Below are positions 1 to 7,276 of a stretch of 28,494 nt of DNA, one piece after another (positions within the stretch are counted from its first letter, which is position 1; every line of letters starts with the position of its first letter). Source of the stretch: CAYRPN01 sp964426135 (lineage in GTDB: Bacteria > Planctomycetota > Phycisphaerae > Phycisphaerales > Phycisphaeraceae); contig CAYRPN010000070.1 in the NCBI GenBank assembly GCA_964426135.1, positions 1 through 28,494 of the forward strand. The letters run 5' to 3'. Below the pieces are notes generated by a model. The model searched no databases. It was not told the DNA's origin and was given only the letters and a program-made list of their open reading frames with translations. The translations under genes were made by a program, and so were the position numbers.

Positions 1-83
1 TTCTGACTCGGTCAGTTGGACGAGAATCGGGAGGTTATTTCGGTCGCATTCCTTAAGTGAGGTGTTGCGTTTCTCTTGACTGT

Positions 84-116
84 GGTGCGTCCGCGCCGAG
101 CCTTGACGCACCCTAC
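84..116. repeat. 33-nt dispersed element, copy 1
   Basis: These 33 nt recur without a mismatch at 15748-15780. The element begins GGTGCGTC and ends GACGCACCCTAC, so its ends form an 8-bp inverted repeat (GGTGCGTC/GACGCACC) around a GC-rich loop. At the second site it is one arm of a longer imperfect palindrome. It runs directly into a 7-bp tandem array. It looks like a non-coding REP-type element; its mobility is unknown. Confidence 0.8.
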
Positions 117-145
117 ACCCTAAACCCTACACCCTAGACCCTAAG
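111..145. repeat. Heptamer tandem array, unit CCCTANR
   Basis: Five consecutive 7-bp units (CCCTACA, CCCTAAA, CCCTACA, CCCTAGA, CCCTAAG) start within the last bases of the preceding dispersed element. They resemble telomere repeats only by chance of sequence; this is an internal bacterial intergenic region. The rest of 1-350 shows no convincing gene: the overlapping open frames at 141-569 and 191-544 lack good start signals. Confidence 0.75.
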
Positions 146-307
146 CCCTTCCCTTCGCCATTCCGTCTGATAACCCCAAACCTGGTTCCATTGAAGGCAA
201 GTGAGAATGTGAAAAGGTCGATGCTGACTGTACCGATCGCGCCGAATGTGCGCGGCGGAGTTCAAGCCGCCGCGCAACGCCGGTCGATACAGACCAAGGT
301 AGTCGGG

Positions 308-315
308 GCCGATAA
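308..315 (+). promoter_or_regulatory. Candidate sigma-28 (FliA) type -10 element
   Basis: The octamer GCCGATAA matches the established flagellar sigma-28 -10 consensus at all eight positions. It sits about 35 nt before the start of the small flagellar-linked gene and ahead of fliD and fliS, which are late genes in many flagellar systems. The expected -35 (TAAA-like) is not recognisable at the usual spacing, so this is a candidate only. Confidence 0.4.
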
Positions 316-350
316 GGTCGGGCCCGGCCGCCTGTTCCAGGAGTCACACC

Positions 351-548
351 ATGGACAGGATGGCAAACGTTCGCCTGCGAATCGTCGACGACCGGGCCAC
401 CCGGATGTATCAGCAGATGCTGACGCACTGGGCCGCCGACCTGCTTCGCAACCCGCCCGCGATCGACTGGCCCGCGGCCGATCCGATGGCGGATTACAAC
501 GACCGCGACTGGAGCAAGCTGTACGCGGGAAGTGTGTTGGATGATTGA
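351..548 (+). CDS. Small protein of unknown function upstream of fliD
   Basis: A 65-residue protein that I do not recognise. It has a strong ribosome binding site (AGGAG, 7 nt before ATG), which is better than that of either following flagellar gene and is the main reason to call it. The N-terminal half is Arg-rich and likely helical (Met-Ala-Asn-Val-Arg-Leu-Arg onward). The middle carries several Pro and Trp residues, and the C-terminal third is acidic. There is no signal peptide, membrane segment or Cys pair. It lies in the same direction as fliD, 99 nt upstream, and behind a sigma-28-like -10 octamer. A flagellar accessory role is inferred from position alone. An overlapping frame at 191-544 is the competing reading and looks like a shadow. 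Confidence 0.6.
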   Translation: MDRMANVRLRIVDDRATRMYQQMLTHWAADLLRNPPAIDWPAADPMADYNDRDWSKLYAGSVLDD

Positions 549-556
549 AGGAGCCA

Positions 557-640
557 AGCTGTGAGCCAATAGCCGTGAGTCGTTAGCTCCAAGGCATCCG
601 TCCTTCAGGCTAACGGCTCAAGGCTAACGGCTAACGGCTG
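557..640. repeat. Inverted pair of AGCCGTT-type heptamer arrays before fliD
   Basis: The left arm (557-598) reads as degenerate 7-bp units beginning AGC or AGG (AGCTGTG, AGCCAAT, AGCCGTG, AGTCGTT, AGCTCCA). The right arm (607-640) holds the reverse complement, several CTAACGG/CGGCTAA units. The arms can pair imperfectly into one large hairpin. The array fills almost the whole gap between the small gene and fliD and ends 7 nt before the fliD ATG, displacing any normal Shine-Dalgarno sequence. Confidence 0.7.
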
Positions 641-647
641 TACCACC

Positions 648-3404
648 ATGGGCCAGATCACCACAGGCGTTGGACTGATCAGCGGGATCAACACCGCACA
701 ACTGATCGATCAGTTGCTGGCGATCGAAGCGCGCCCCAAGACCATCGTCCAGCAGCGCAACACCGTCCTCACCACGCAGCAGGTCGCGTTCCAGGACGTC
801 AACGCCAAGCTGCTCGCCCTGAAAGTCGCGGCCGGCAGCTTCAGCACCGCCAGCATTTTCAACTCCACCGCCGCCACCAGCAGCGATGATTCGGTGCTCA
901 CCGCCACCACCACCAGTGCGGCGAATCCGGGCACCTACGCCTTCTCCGTCGCCCGCCTCGTCAGCAGCCAGCAGACCATTTCCAAGGGCTTTGCCGACAA
1001 AGGCTCCACCGCCATCGCGCCTGCGGGCGGCACGCTCACCTTCGAGTTCGGCGACGCCCGGCTCGACGCGGACACAAGCCTCAGCCAGCTCAATGGCGGC
1101 GAAGGCATCCAGCGCGGCAAGATTCGCATCACCGACCGCAGCGGCGCGTCGTCCGTCATCGATCTATCCAAAGCCGTCACCGTGAACGACGTGCTCGATG
1201 CCGTCAACAACGCCGACAACATCAACGTCACCGCCAGCGTCAACGGCGATGGATTCGTGCTCACCGACAACACCGGTGCGGCAACCACCGCGCTGACCGT
1301 CGCCGACGTCAACAACTCCGGCACCCGCGCGACGCTTGGCTTGAATATCGCCGCCGTGGGCAACACGATCACCGGCAGCGCGGTGAACCAGATCGGCGAG
1401 GACTCGCTACTGGCGTCATTGAATGACGGCAACGGCGTGCGCCGCAACGGCACACTGGCGGACTTCCAGCTTGCCCTGCGCGATGGCAGCACCTTCGACA
1501 TCGTCCTGGGCGCAGCCGACACCATCGCCGATGTCGCCGCCGCCATCAGCACCGCCACCGCCGGCGCGGTCACGCTCGACACCAGCGGCGCGAGCCTTGA
1601 ACTCACCGACAACACCGCCGGCGGGGGAACGTTCACCGTCAGCGCGCTCAACAGTTCCAAGGCCGCGCAAGACCTGGGCATTCTCACCAGCGACGGTAAC
1701 GCCGATGGCGTCATCACCGGCGCCCGCGTCATCGCCGGTCTCAATTCCAAGCTGCTGAAGAACATCAACGGCGGCGCCGGCGCCTCGGCCGGCGCCGGCG
1801 GCACCATCAGCATCACCAATCGCGCCGGCGTGGCGACCAATGTCAACCTGACCAGCGCGCAGAGCGTCAACGACATCATCGCGGGCATCAACGCCGCTGC
1901 TGCAGGCGTGACCGCGTCGCTGAATCAAGCGGGCAACGGCATTCTGATCACCGACGAAACAGGCGCGACCGGCAGCAATCTCATCATCGCTGACAGCGCC
2001 GGCACGCTTGCCGCGGACTTGAACCTGGCCGGCAGCGTTGCCGCGGATACGGCGGACTCGGGCAACCTGCAGTTCCAGTACATCAACGAAGGCACCACGC
2101 TCGCCAGCCTGCGCGGCGGCAAGGGCGTCGCCGCCGGCAAGTTTGAGATTCGCGATTCCAGCGGCAACACCGCCACCGTCGATCTCACGCAGGGCAACGA
2201 GACGACCATCGCCGACGTGCTCAGTGAAATCAACAGCCGCGGCCTGGCGATCACCGCACGCATCAACGACAACGGCGACGGCATCCTCATCGAGGACACC
2301 GGCCCGGGCACCGTCAACCTCAAGATCACCGAGGACGGATCCACCACCGCGAAGGACCTGGGCATCCTCGGTGAAGCCACGAACCCTGGCGATGACATCG
2401 ACGGCACCTTCGAACGCACCGTGACGGTGGACGCGGCGGACACGCTGCAGGACATCGCCGACAAAATCAACGAGGCGGGCATCGACGTGACGGCGGCAAT
2501 CATCAACGACGGATCGCCGGCGAACCCGTTCCGCCTGAGCATCAACGCGGAGGTCGCCGGCAAGGCCGGCGCGTTCGTGCTCGACGACGGCGGCATCGGC
2601 CTGGGCGTGCAGACGCTGAATGAGGCTGAAAACGGCCTGATTTTCTACGGATCAGCCGACCCCGCCAAGGCCATCGCCATCACCACCGCCACCTCCACGC
2701 TCACCACGCTGATCCCCGGCGCGACCATCGACCTGAAAAGCGCCAGCGACCAACCGGTCACGCTGTCGATCACCCGCGACAGTTCCAAGGTCGTCGGCTC
2801 GGTGAAGGATTTCGTCGACAAGTTCAACGCCGTGGTCAGCACGATCAACAAGTACGACACCTTCGACGAAGAGACGGAGAAGCGCGGGCTGCTGCTGGGC
2901 GATCCGACGCTGAGCCTGATCTCGTCGTCGCTCTTCAACATCGTCACGCGTCGGAACACCGACGTCACGAGCCAGTTCAGCGCGCTGGCGCAGGTGGGCG
3001 TCACCGTCGGCAAGGGCGGCGTGCTGGCGTTCAATGAATCGAAGTTCCGCACCGCGTTTGAAACCGATGCCGACGCGGTCGAGCAGCTCTTCTCCTTCAA
3101 GGAATCGGAGACGAACTCCGCCACCGGCGAAATCAAGATCACTGCCGCGGGCGTCGGCGTGCGCATCGACGAACTGCTGAAGAAGCTGACGGAAACGGTC
3201 GTGGACGGCCGCTCCGATCAGATCGAAAGCCAGATCAAGCTGAACAACAAGCGCATCGAAGCGCTGGATTTGTCCCTGGCCAACAAGCGGGCCCGGTTCG
3301 AGTTCCAGTTCGCCGCCATGGAGAAAGCGCTGGCGAGCATTCAGACGCAAAGTTCCGCGCTCAATTCACTGGCGGCGCTGGCGGCGCAGTCGCAGGGTGG
3401 TTGA
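648..3404 (+). CDS. fliD: Flagellar hook-associated protein 2 (filament cap), enlarged
   Basis: FliD caps the flagellar filament and directs flagellin polymerisation outside the cell. The N-terminus (GVGLISGINTAQLIDQLL, residues 7-24) is the standard FliD_N signature. The C-terminal coiled part, about 700-918 with heptad-like helices at 855-905, fits FliD_C. At 918 residues it is well above the roughly 450-650 usual for the family. The excess lies at about 147-650, where four similar units of about 100 residues recur, near 147, 257, 373 and 487, with a partial fifth near 586. The clearest begin LNGG/INGG/LRGGxG, run through ITDxSG and VNDVLxAIN, and end NGDGxxLTDxTG, the pattern of the flagellin-hook IN motif. 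They probably form extra surface-exposed domains. No Shine-Dalgarno is visible because a heptamer array abuts the ATG; the start is fixed by family homology. Confidence 0.95.
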   Translation: MGQITTGVGLISGINTAQLIDQLLAIEARPKTIVQQRNTVLTTQQVAFQDVNAKLLALKVAAGSFSTASIFNSTAATSSDDSVLTATTTSAANPGTYAFSVARLVSSQQTISKGFADKGSTAIAPAGGTLTFEFGDARLDADTSLSQLNGGEGIQRGKIRITDRSGASSVIDLSKAVTVNDVLDAVNNADNINVTASVNGDGFVLTDNTGAATTALTVADVNNSGTRATLGLNIAAVGNTITGSAVNQIGEDSLLASLNDGNGVRRNGTLADFQLALRDGSTFDIVLGAADTIADVAAAISTATAGAVTLDTSGASLELTDNTAGGGTFTVSALNSSKAAQDLGILTSDGNADGVITGARVIAGLNSKLLKNINGGAGASAGAGGTISITNRAGVATNVNLTSAQSVNDIIAGINAAAAGVTASLNQAGNGILITDETGATGSNLIIADSAGTLAADLNLAGSVAADTADSGNLQFQYINEGTTLASLRGGKGVAAGKFEIRDSSGNTATVDLTQGNETTIADVLSEINSRGLAITARINDNGDGILIEDTGPGTVNLKITEDGSTTAKDLGILGEATNPGDDIDGTFERTVTVDAADTLQDIADKINEAGIDVTAAIINDGSPANPFRLSINAEVAGKAGAFVLDDGGIGLGVQTLNEAENGLIFYGSADPAKAIAITTATSTLTTLIPGATIDLKSASDQPVTLSITRDSSKVVGSVKDFVDKFNAVVSTINKYDTFDEETEKRGLLLGDPTLSLISSSLFNIVTRRNTDVTSQFSALAQVGVTVGKGGVLAFNESKFRTAFETDADAVEQLFSFKESETNSATGEIKITAAGVGVRIDELLKKLTETVVDGRSDQIESQIKLNNKRIEALDLSLANKRARFEFQFAAMEKALASIQTQSSALNSLAALAAQSQGG

Positions 3405-3483
3405 GCCTCCCGTTATGGGACATTCGCCCTGTTCGCGGGCCCAGGGCGCACGCGCTGTCGCCTAAGGTCGCCCCCTCGGAATA

Positions 3484-3491
3484 ACCGATAC
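3484..3491 (+). promoter_or_regulatory. Weak sigma-28-like -10 element before fliS
   Basis: ACCGATAC matches six of eight positions of the GCCGATAA flagellar -10. A TAAGGTCG sequence lies 13 nt upstream at 3463-3470, in place of TAAAGTTT and with spacing two longer than usual. It lies in the 136-nt fliD-fliS gap. It is reported because the same core, CCGATA, also occurs upstream of the first gene of the block. Confidence 0.2.
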
Positions 3492-3540
3492 AACCGTTGT
3501 CACCGAACCGCGCGGGGCGGTGGGGAGTTCTGTTCGCACC

Positions 3541-3993
3541 ATGGCTACTGCCGGCGCCAACCCGTACCTGAGAACCAAGATTCTCACCGCCAGCCCGGAA
3601 GAACTCCGGCTGATGCTCTATGACGGAGCGGTCAAATTCTGCCGGCAGGCGCGCGAGGCGTTCGATCGCAAGGATCTCGAATCAAGCTACACGGGGCTGA
3701 TGCGGGCGCAGAAGATCGTGCTCGAACTCTCCACCAGCTTGAATCACACGGCTGACCCCGACCTGTGTTCCAAGCTCAGCTCGCTCTACACCTACATCTA
3801 TCGCCTGCTGGTCGATGCCAACATGGATCGCGACGGGAAAAAAGTGGACGAAGCCATCGGCCTGCTGCAGTACGAGCGCGAAACGTGGCGCCTGCTCATG
3901 CAGAAGATTTCACCGGCCGGCGACGGCGCAACGGAGCAGCAGGTCGTCGGCGCCCAGCAGACCGCGATGAGCAGTTTGTCGACGAATGCGTGA
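3541..3993 (+). CDS. fliS: Flagellin export chaperone FliS
   Basis: FliS binds the C-terminus of flagellin in the cytosol, prevents premature polymerisation and delivers it to the flagellar export gate. The protein (150 aa from this ATG) shows the family hallmark near its N-terminus: Asn-Pro-Tyr, then LTASPEELRLMLYDGAVKF, followed by helices typical of the four-helix bundle. Length fits the usual 120-150 residues. A GTG at 3520 would add seven residues (157 aa) but has no good ribosome site. The ATG at 3541 has GGGGAG about 13 nt upstream and is preferred. It lies 136 nt after fliD, the common fliD-fliS order. The C-terminal tail after about residue 125 is Gln/Ala/Ser-rich and probably disordered. 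No flagellin gene is in the window. Confidence 0.95.
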   Translation: MATAGANPYLRTKILTASPEELRLMLYDGAVKFCRQAREAFDRKDLESSYTGLMRAQKIVLELSTSLNHTADPDLCSKLSSLYTYIYRLLVDANMDRDGKKVDEAIGLLQYERETWRLLMQKISPAGDGATEQQVVGAQQTAMSSLSTNA

Positions 3994-4043
3994 TTGAACG
4001 AACCCATCGATCAATGAACGCTTGAGTGTGGCCCATCGAAATG

Positions 4044-4067
4044 TTTAGCGACGGGGCTCGCCCCGTC
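4044..4067. repeat. REP-like hairpin element, copy A
   Basis: The sequence is TTTAGC followed by the hairpin GACGGGGC-TC-GCCCCGTC. It belongs with elements at 4421-4443, 18377-18399 and, in altered form, 22287-22343. It lies between the convergent ends of fliS and the small membrane gene and could act as a shared hairpin terminator, although there is no T-run. Confidence 0.75.
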
Positions 4068-4075
4068 CGGTTGCG

Positions 4076-4372
4076 TCACTTGCCATTCGCATTCGGGGAT
4101 TGGGAGCCATTTCCGCCGCGCCAGGTGCGAATACCGATCATGAACAAGTAGACGCCAAAGATCATGAAAGGCAACGACCACATCAGCATTCCAAGTGGGT
4201 TCGTCAGCAACACCCGTCCGTCGCCAAGTTGACGCACGGCTTCCTCGCCCAAAGCTCTCTCGAATCCGATGCGACGCATCAGGATCATTCCCCATTGCTG
4301 AAATGTCGCGACAAAAAAGACGCCGATGGTGGCGATGAGAATCGCAAATGTTCGGCGAAGGATGTGCGGCAT
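4076..4372 (-). CDS. Small two-segment membrane protein, unknown function
   Basis: The protein has 98 residues from the ATG at 4372, chosen because AAAGGA stands 9 nt upstream; a GTG at 4411 would extend it by 13 residues. Two hydrophobic stretches are visible, at about 8-24 (FAILIATIGVFFVATF) and about 60-81 (GMLMWSLPFMIFGVYLFMIGI). Between them is a charged loop with an Arg-Arg pair and Gly-Asp-Gly, and the tail is short, Asn/Gly-rich and polar. I do not recognise a family. The gene is isolated, convergent with fliS, and bracketed by two REP-like elements in inverted orientation (4044-4067 and 4421-4443), which is unusual for such a short unit. Nothing in the sequence indicates a substrate or partner. 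Confidence 0.7.
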   Translation of the reverse strand: MPHILRRTFAILIATIGVFFVATFQQWGMILMRRIGFERALGEEAVRQLGDGRVLLTNPLGMLMWSLPFMIFGVYLFMIGIRTWRGGNGSQSPNANGK

Positions 4373-4420
4373 TGCGGGCGATCCTTTCGGTTCGAAGACG
4401 GACCGTATCACGCCAACTCA

Positions 4421-4443
4421 CGGGGCAAGCCCCGGCGCTAAAC
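4421..4443. repeat. REP-like hairpin element, copy B (inverted)
   Basis: The reverse complement reads GTTTAGCGCC then GGGGCTTGCCCCG. It differs from copy C (18377-18399) at a single base and faces copy A across the small membrane gene. It also lies between that gene and the 3' end of the ferritin-like gene, upstream in the same direction, so it could terminate or process that transcript. Confidence 0.75.
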
Positions 4444-4482
4444 AGGGCGAGCACGAATGGCGGCGTCACCCAGTCCTTCGCC

Positions 4483-4935
4483 TCACCCGACCTGCTTCGC
4501 GTTCTTCTTCGCGGCGGCGGGCTGCACTTTCCGCAGGAACTTCTCAAGTTCTTCCACGTCATTCGACTCGTCTTCGATCTGATCTTCCAGCAGCGTGCAG
4601 TAGGCGTAGTTGCCTTCCGCCAGTTCGCGGGCTTCCGTGTAAATCTGCACCGCGCGGCGTTCGACCGCCAGACTGTTCTCCAGCATCTGCGTGAGGTCGG
4701 TTGTCTGTTTCACCGCGTCCGGTTCGACGCAGGGCGTACCGCCCAGGGCGACGACTTTTGCCGCGAACTTTCTCGCATGCGAGAAAGCTTCCATCGCGGT
4801 TTCCTCGAAGAACTCGTGCCACACCTGTCGCTCGAGGCCCAGGAGCACATGCGAATACTGGTTGTATTGAAGCAGCGCGCCCAGTTCCAGGCCGATGGCT
4901 TCGTTCAGTTTGTCGATGAGCTTGGCTTTGTCCAT
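4483..4935 (-). CDS. Ferritin-like (bacterioferritin-type) protein
   Basis: This 150-aa, largely helical, acidic protein matches the ferritin-like four-helix fold. Helix A carries Glu17 (LNEAIGLELGALLQYNQY). Helix B carries Glu44, Glu45, Glu49 and His53 followed by ARKFAAKVVALGGTP, the LGG-P turn typical of bacterioferritin relatives. Helix C carries Glu92 (VERRAVQIYTEA). Helix D is very acidic (Glu117, Glu121, Glu123). Iron or redox-metal binding is therefore likely. Glu49 to His53 is ExxxH rather than bacterioferritin ExxH, and the usual helix-D His is not evident, so the diiron site may be modified and ferroxidase activity is not assured. The ribosome site GGAGA lies 8 nt before ATG. The Lys-rich C-terminal tail is an addition. 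The gene diverges from the SGNH hydrolase gene across 105 nt in which I see no confident promoter. Confidence 0.85.
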   Translation of the reverse strand: MDKAKLIDKLNEAIGLELGALLQYNQYSHVLLGLERQVWHEFFEETAMEAFSHARKFAAKVVALGGTPCVEPDAVKQTTDLTQMLENSLAVERRAVQIYTEARELAEGNYAYCTLLEDQIEDESNDVEELEKFLRKVQPAAAKKNAKQVG

Positions 4936-5040
4936 GATCGTGTCTCCGGATTGAGCAGGGGGAACTTCCTGCGGTTGGTTTCGTGCGTTATCGTATTGAA
5001 ATCATAGGCTTGTTGCCCACGCAAACCCAGACCTATCACC

Positions 5041-5853
5041 ATGAATCAGAATCCCATCGCCAGGCCGCCGTTTCTCATTCTGCTGTTGGCGACGTTGAAT
5101 CTCGGGTGGCCAGCCAGTTCGCCTTGCCACGCTCAGGTGAAGGATAATGCGAAGCAGAACGCAAAGCCGCAGGCGATCCGCATCCTGTTCGTCGGCAACA
5201 GCTACACCAGCGTCAACAATCTGCCTGCGATGATTCAGCGGTTGGCCGCGGCAGGCAAGGACTGCAAGCCTGTGGAGTTCAAAGCAGTGACGCCCGGCGG
5301 GTGCGCGTTTCAGAGGCACTTCGATGAGGAGAAGTTCGGCACCCGCAAGGCGATCGCCGAGGGCCAATGGGATTTCATCGTCCTGCAGGAACAGAGTCAG
5401 ATGCCGTTTCTCTATCCGGACGCGACGCTGGACTATGGCAAGAAGTTGGGCGCGCTGGTGAAGGAGCAAAAGGCCAGGTCGCTCTTGTATCTGACCTGGG
5501 CGCGCGAGAATCAGCCGGAGAATCAGGCGAAGCTGAACGACACCTACACGAAGTTGGGCCAGGCCATCGGCGCGCCCATCGTGCCGGTGGGCCCGTCGTG
5601 GGAGAAGGCCCGCGCCGCGCGAAGCGATCTGCTGCTTTATTCAAAGGACAAGAGCCATCCTTCGCCGGCAGGCACTTACCTGGCGGCCTGCGTGTTCCAC
5701 GCGGTCCTGCATGGAAAATCCCCGGCGGGCTTGCCGTCGAAAATCACCACCGCCGACAACGCTCGGCCCCTGGCGGACCTGGCGGAGAAAGACGCCGCCT
5801 TCCTGCAGCGGATTGCCTGGGAGACTGTGCAGACCTGGAACAAGGAGAAGTGA
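5041..5853 (+). CDS. Exported SGNH/GDSL-type hydrolase
   Basis: This 270-aa protein has an N-terminal signal (basic start, hydrophobic FLILLLATLNLGW at 11-23, likely cleavage after Cys-His-Ala near 31), so the enzyme is expected outside the inner membrane. The mature part begins with RILFVGNSYTSVNNLP, the block I of SGNH hydrolases with nucleophile Ser54. WDFIVLQEQSQ resembles the next conserved strand. DKSHPSPAGTYLAA supplies the Asp203-x-x-His206 pair of block V. These residues indicate an esterase, lipase or deacetylase fold; it resembles the DUF4886-type branch found in planctomycetes. The natural substrate cannot be read from sequence, but a carbohydrate ester is a common role. No Shine-Dalgarno is visible. 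The next gene is convergent, and a 28-bp palindrome lies 62 nt past the stop. Confidence 0.85.
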   Translation: MNQNPIARPPFLILLLATLNLGWPASSPCHAQVKDNAKQNAKPQAIRILFVGNSYTSVNNLPAMIQRLAAAGKDCKPVEFKAVTPGGCAFQRHFDEEKFGTRKAIAEGQWDFIVLQEQSQMPFLYPDATLDYGKKLGALVKEQKARSLLYLTWARENQPENQAKLNDTYTKLGQAIGAPIVPVGPSWEKARAARSDLLLYSKDKSHPSPAGTYLAACVFHAVLHGKSPAGLPSKITTADNARPLADLAEKDAAFLQRIAWETVQTWNKEK

Positions 5854-5914
5854 CTCTTGCGGCGACTAGGCGCTGGGCATCAATCAGTTGCCAAAATTGC
5901 ATCATCTCCCGAAT

Positions 5915-5981
5915 CTCGCGCAAAGGCGCAAAGCACGCAAAGCAGGAATTCATCTTTGCGTGCTTTGCGCCTTTGCGCGAG
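5915..5981. repeat. Perfect 28-bp palindrome, GCGCAAAG family, copy 1
   Basis: The left arm 5915-5942 and right arm 5954-5981 are exact reverse complements separated by an 11-nt loop. Each arm contains two GCGCAAAG units followed by a CACGCAAAG variant. It lies between convergent genes and extends into the 3' end of the minus-strand gene, whose stop codon is inside the loop. It could terminate both transcripts, but no T-run is present. Confidence 0.9.
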
Positions 5982-7119
5982 GCCGTTGGCTCTCCGGTTT
6001 GACCGGCGCAGTCCCCGGCAACTCGATCGCCAGAGCCAGCGCGGTTGCCGCCCAGCCCGTGGCGCTTGATGAAATGAACTGGTCTTTGCCGTGCGGAAAA
6101 CCCGTCTCAAAGTATTTCTGGATCGGCTTGCTTCGCGTGGTCACATGCCAGGTCCCGTCGGCTTTCTGTGCTTTCAGCAGGTACCGCAGGCCGCGCTGAT
6201 AGATCGGGTCATTCGTCTTCATTCCGCCGGCCCAAAACATGGCGACCAGTGCGCTACCGGTGGCATAGGCATCGGACTCCAGAGCGGCCGGCGGCTCGCC
6301 GCCATCAAGTTGTGCCCATCCGCCGTCGGGTCGCTGCTTGCCGGTCAGTTCCTTCAGAGCCGCATCGATGTCCGTCTGGCCGGCGTCGGCAGCCTTCAAG
6401 CCCAGCAGCCGGAACACGCGATCCTCGTGATCCCTGGCGGGCGTCTTGAGCAGCCACTGGCGGATTTTCTCGCGGCGCTTCTCGAACGGCTCCTGCTGCT
6501 CTTTCGTCCTGAACGACGCCAGTCCTCGCAGCGCGACGTAGGTGGTCGTGAAGTTTCCGCCTTCCGATGGGGGCCGTTGCGAGTTGGCCCGCCAGTGATC
6601 GAGGTCCGCGTTTCGCTGCAGCAGGAAGTGAGTCACCGCGGCGGTTGTCTCGTCGGGCTTCCAGTCTCCCAGTTCGAGCGCCACCAGTGCATAGCCGGCG
6701 GTATCGGCCTGCCCGCCCTGGCCTTTGCCTTCGAGGTAGCCGGCGCGATTCTTTCCGAGAAATTCAGCGATGTGCCGAAGCTGGTTCTTCAATTCGGCCT
6801 CATCGATCAACATGCCGCGTTGCTGAGCCGTCGTCATCGCCAGGATCGGCAACGCCTGGCTGTGGCAGGCGAAACAGGCGCGATTCTCGCGATGGCCAAG
6901 CGCTCCCTGCGTCAGCGGCGGCAATGCCTTGGCGACCGCCGACTTCAGGTCTGCCGACGAGATAAGTGACTCGGCGCCGTGAGCGCGAATCGCCACACAC
7001 AGCATCAGCGCCACCGCCAGCAGACACGATCGCTGAGGCGCCGATGCGACAGCCGAGCTTCCGATTCGCGGGACGGGACAGTGGCGTTCGGTCCAGGTGA
7101 TTGGCGGTTCACATGACAT
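5950..7119 (-). CDS. Exported squalene-cyclase/prenyltransferase-repeat protein with CxxCH motif
   Basis: This 389-aa protein starts at the ATG at 7119, with a CAGGA-type site about 10 nt upstream; a TTG at 7161 would add 14 residues. A long basic N-terminal region precedes the hydrophobic LLAVALMLCVAI (33-44) and a likely cleavage site after His-Gly-Ala-Glu. Soon after comes CFACH (82-86), a CxxCH motif usual for covalent c-type heme. The remainder resembles prenyltransferase/squalene-oxidase repeats: alternating helices with RPDGGWAQLDGG, DAYATGSALVAMFWAGG, YLLKAQKADGTWHV and ATGWAATALALA. This alpha/alpha-barrel repeat type with a Cys motif is common in planctomycetes; whether it is an enzyme is unknown. 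There is no DxDD cyclase motif that I can see. The last ten or so residues (PRAKAQSTQR) are encoded by an arm of the palindrome, so the native C-terminus was probably replaced. Confidence 0.8.
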   Translation of the reverse strand: MSCEPPITWTERHCPVPRIGSSAVASAPQRSCLLAVALMLCVAIRAHGAESLISSADLKSAVAKALPPLTQGALGHRENRACFACHSQALPILAMTTAQQRGMLIDEAELKNQLRHIAEFLGKNRAGYLEGKGQGGQADTAGYALVALELGDWKPDETTAAVTHFLLQRNADLDHWRANSQRPPSEGGNFTTTYVALRGLASFRTKEQQEPFEKRREKIRQWLLKTPARDHEDRVFRLLGLKAADAGQTDIDAALKELTGKQRPDGGWAQLDGGEPPAALESDAYATGSALVAMFWAGGMKTNDPIYQRGLRYLLKAQKADGTWHVTTRSKPIQKYFETGFPHGKDQFISSSATGWAATALALAIELPGTAPVKPESQRPRAKAQSTQR

Positions 7120-7276
7120 GTTGAGGAAGTCCTGCGCCCTTGGGCGAACGATGCCGACCAACCCAATTCGAGTCCGGAATCATGCGTGCAATGCCATTGT
7201 AGATGGAGACGGTTGTCGCGCATCGCACCGCTTGCATGCGTTGGGTGTGCCGATTTCTCCGGGGCTTGCATTCCGG

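Noticed and set aside
111..145. Telomere-like CCCTAAA repeats as a sign of a chromosome end or eukaryotic DNA
   Set aside because: The units vary, number only five and lie next to bacterial flagellar genes; other heptamer arrays in the window have unrelated units.
4936..5040. TATGAT and TACGAT hexamers as promoters in the ferritin/SGNH gap
   Set aside because: Neither has a -35 at acceptable spacing on either strand.
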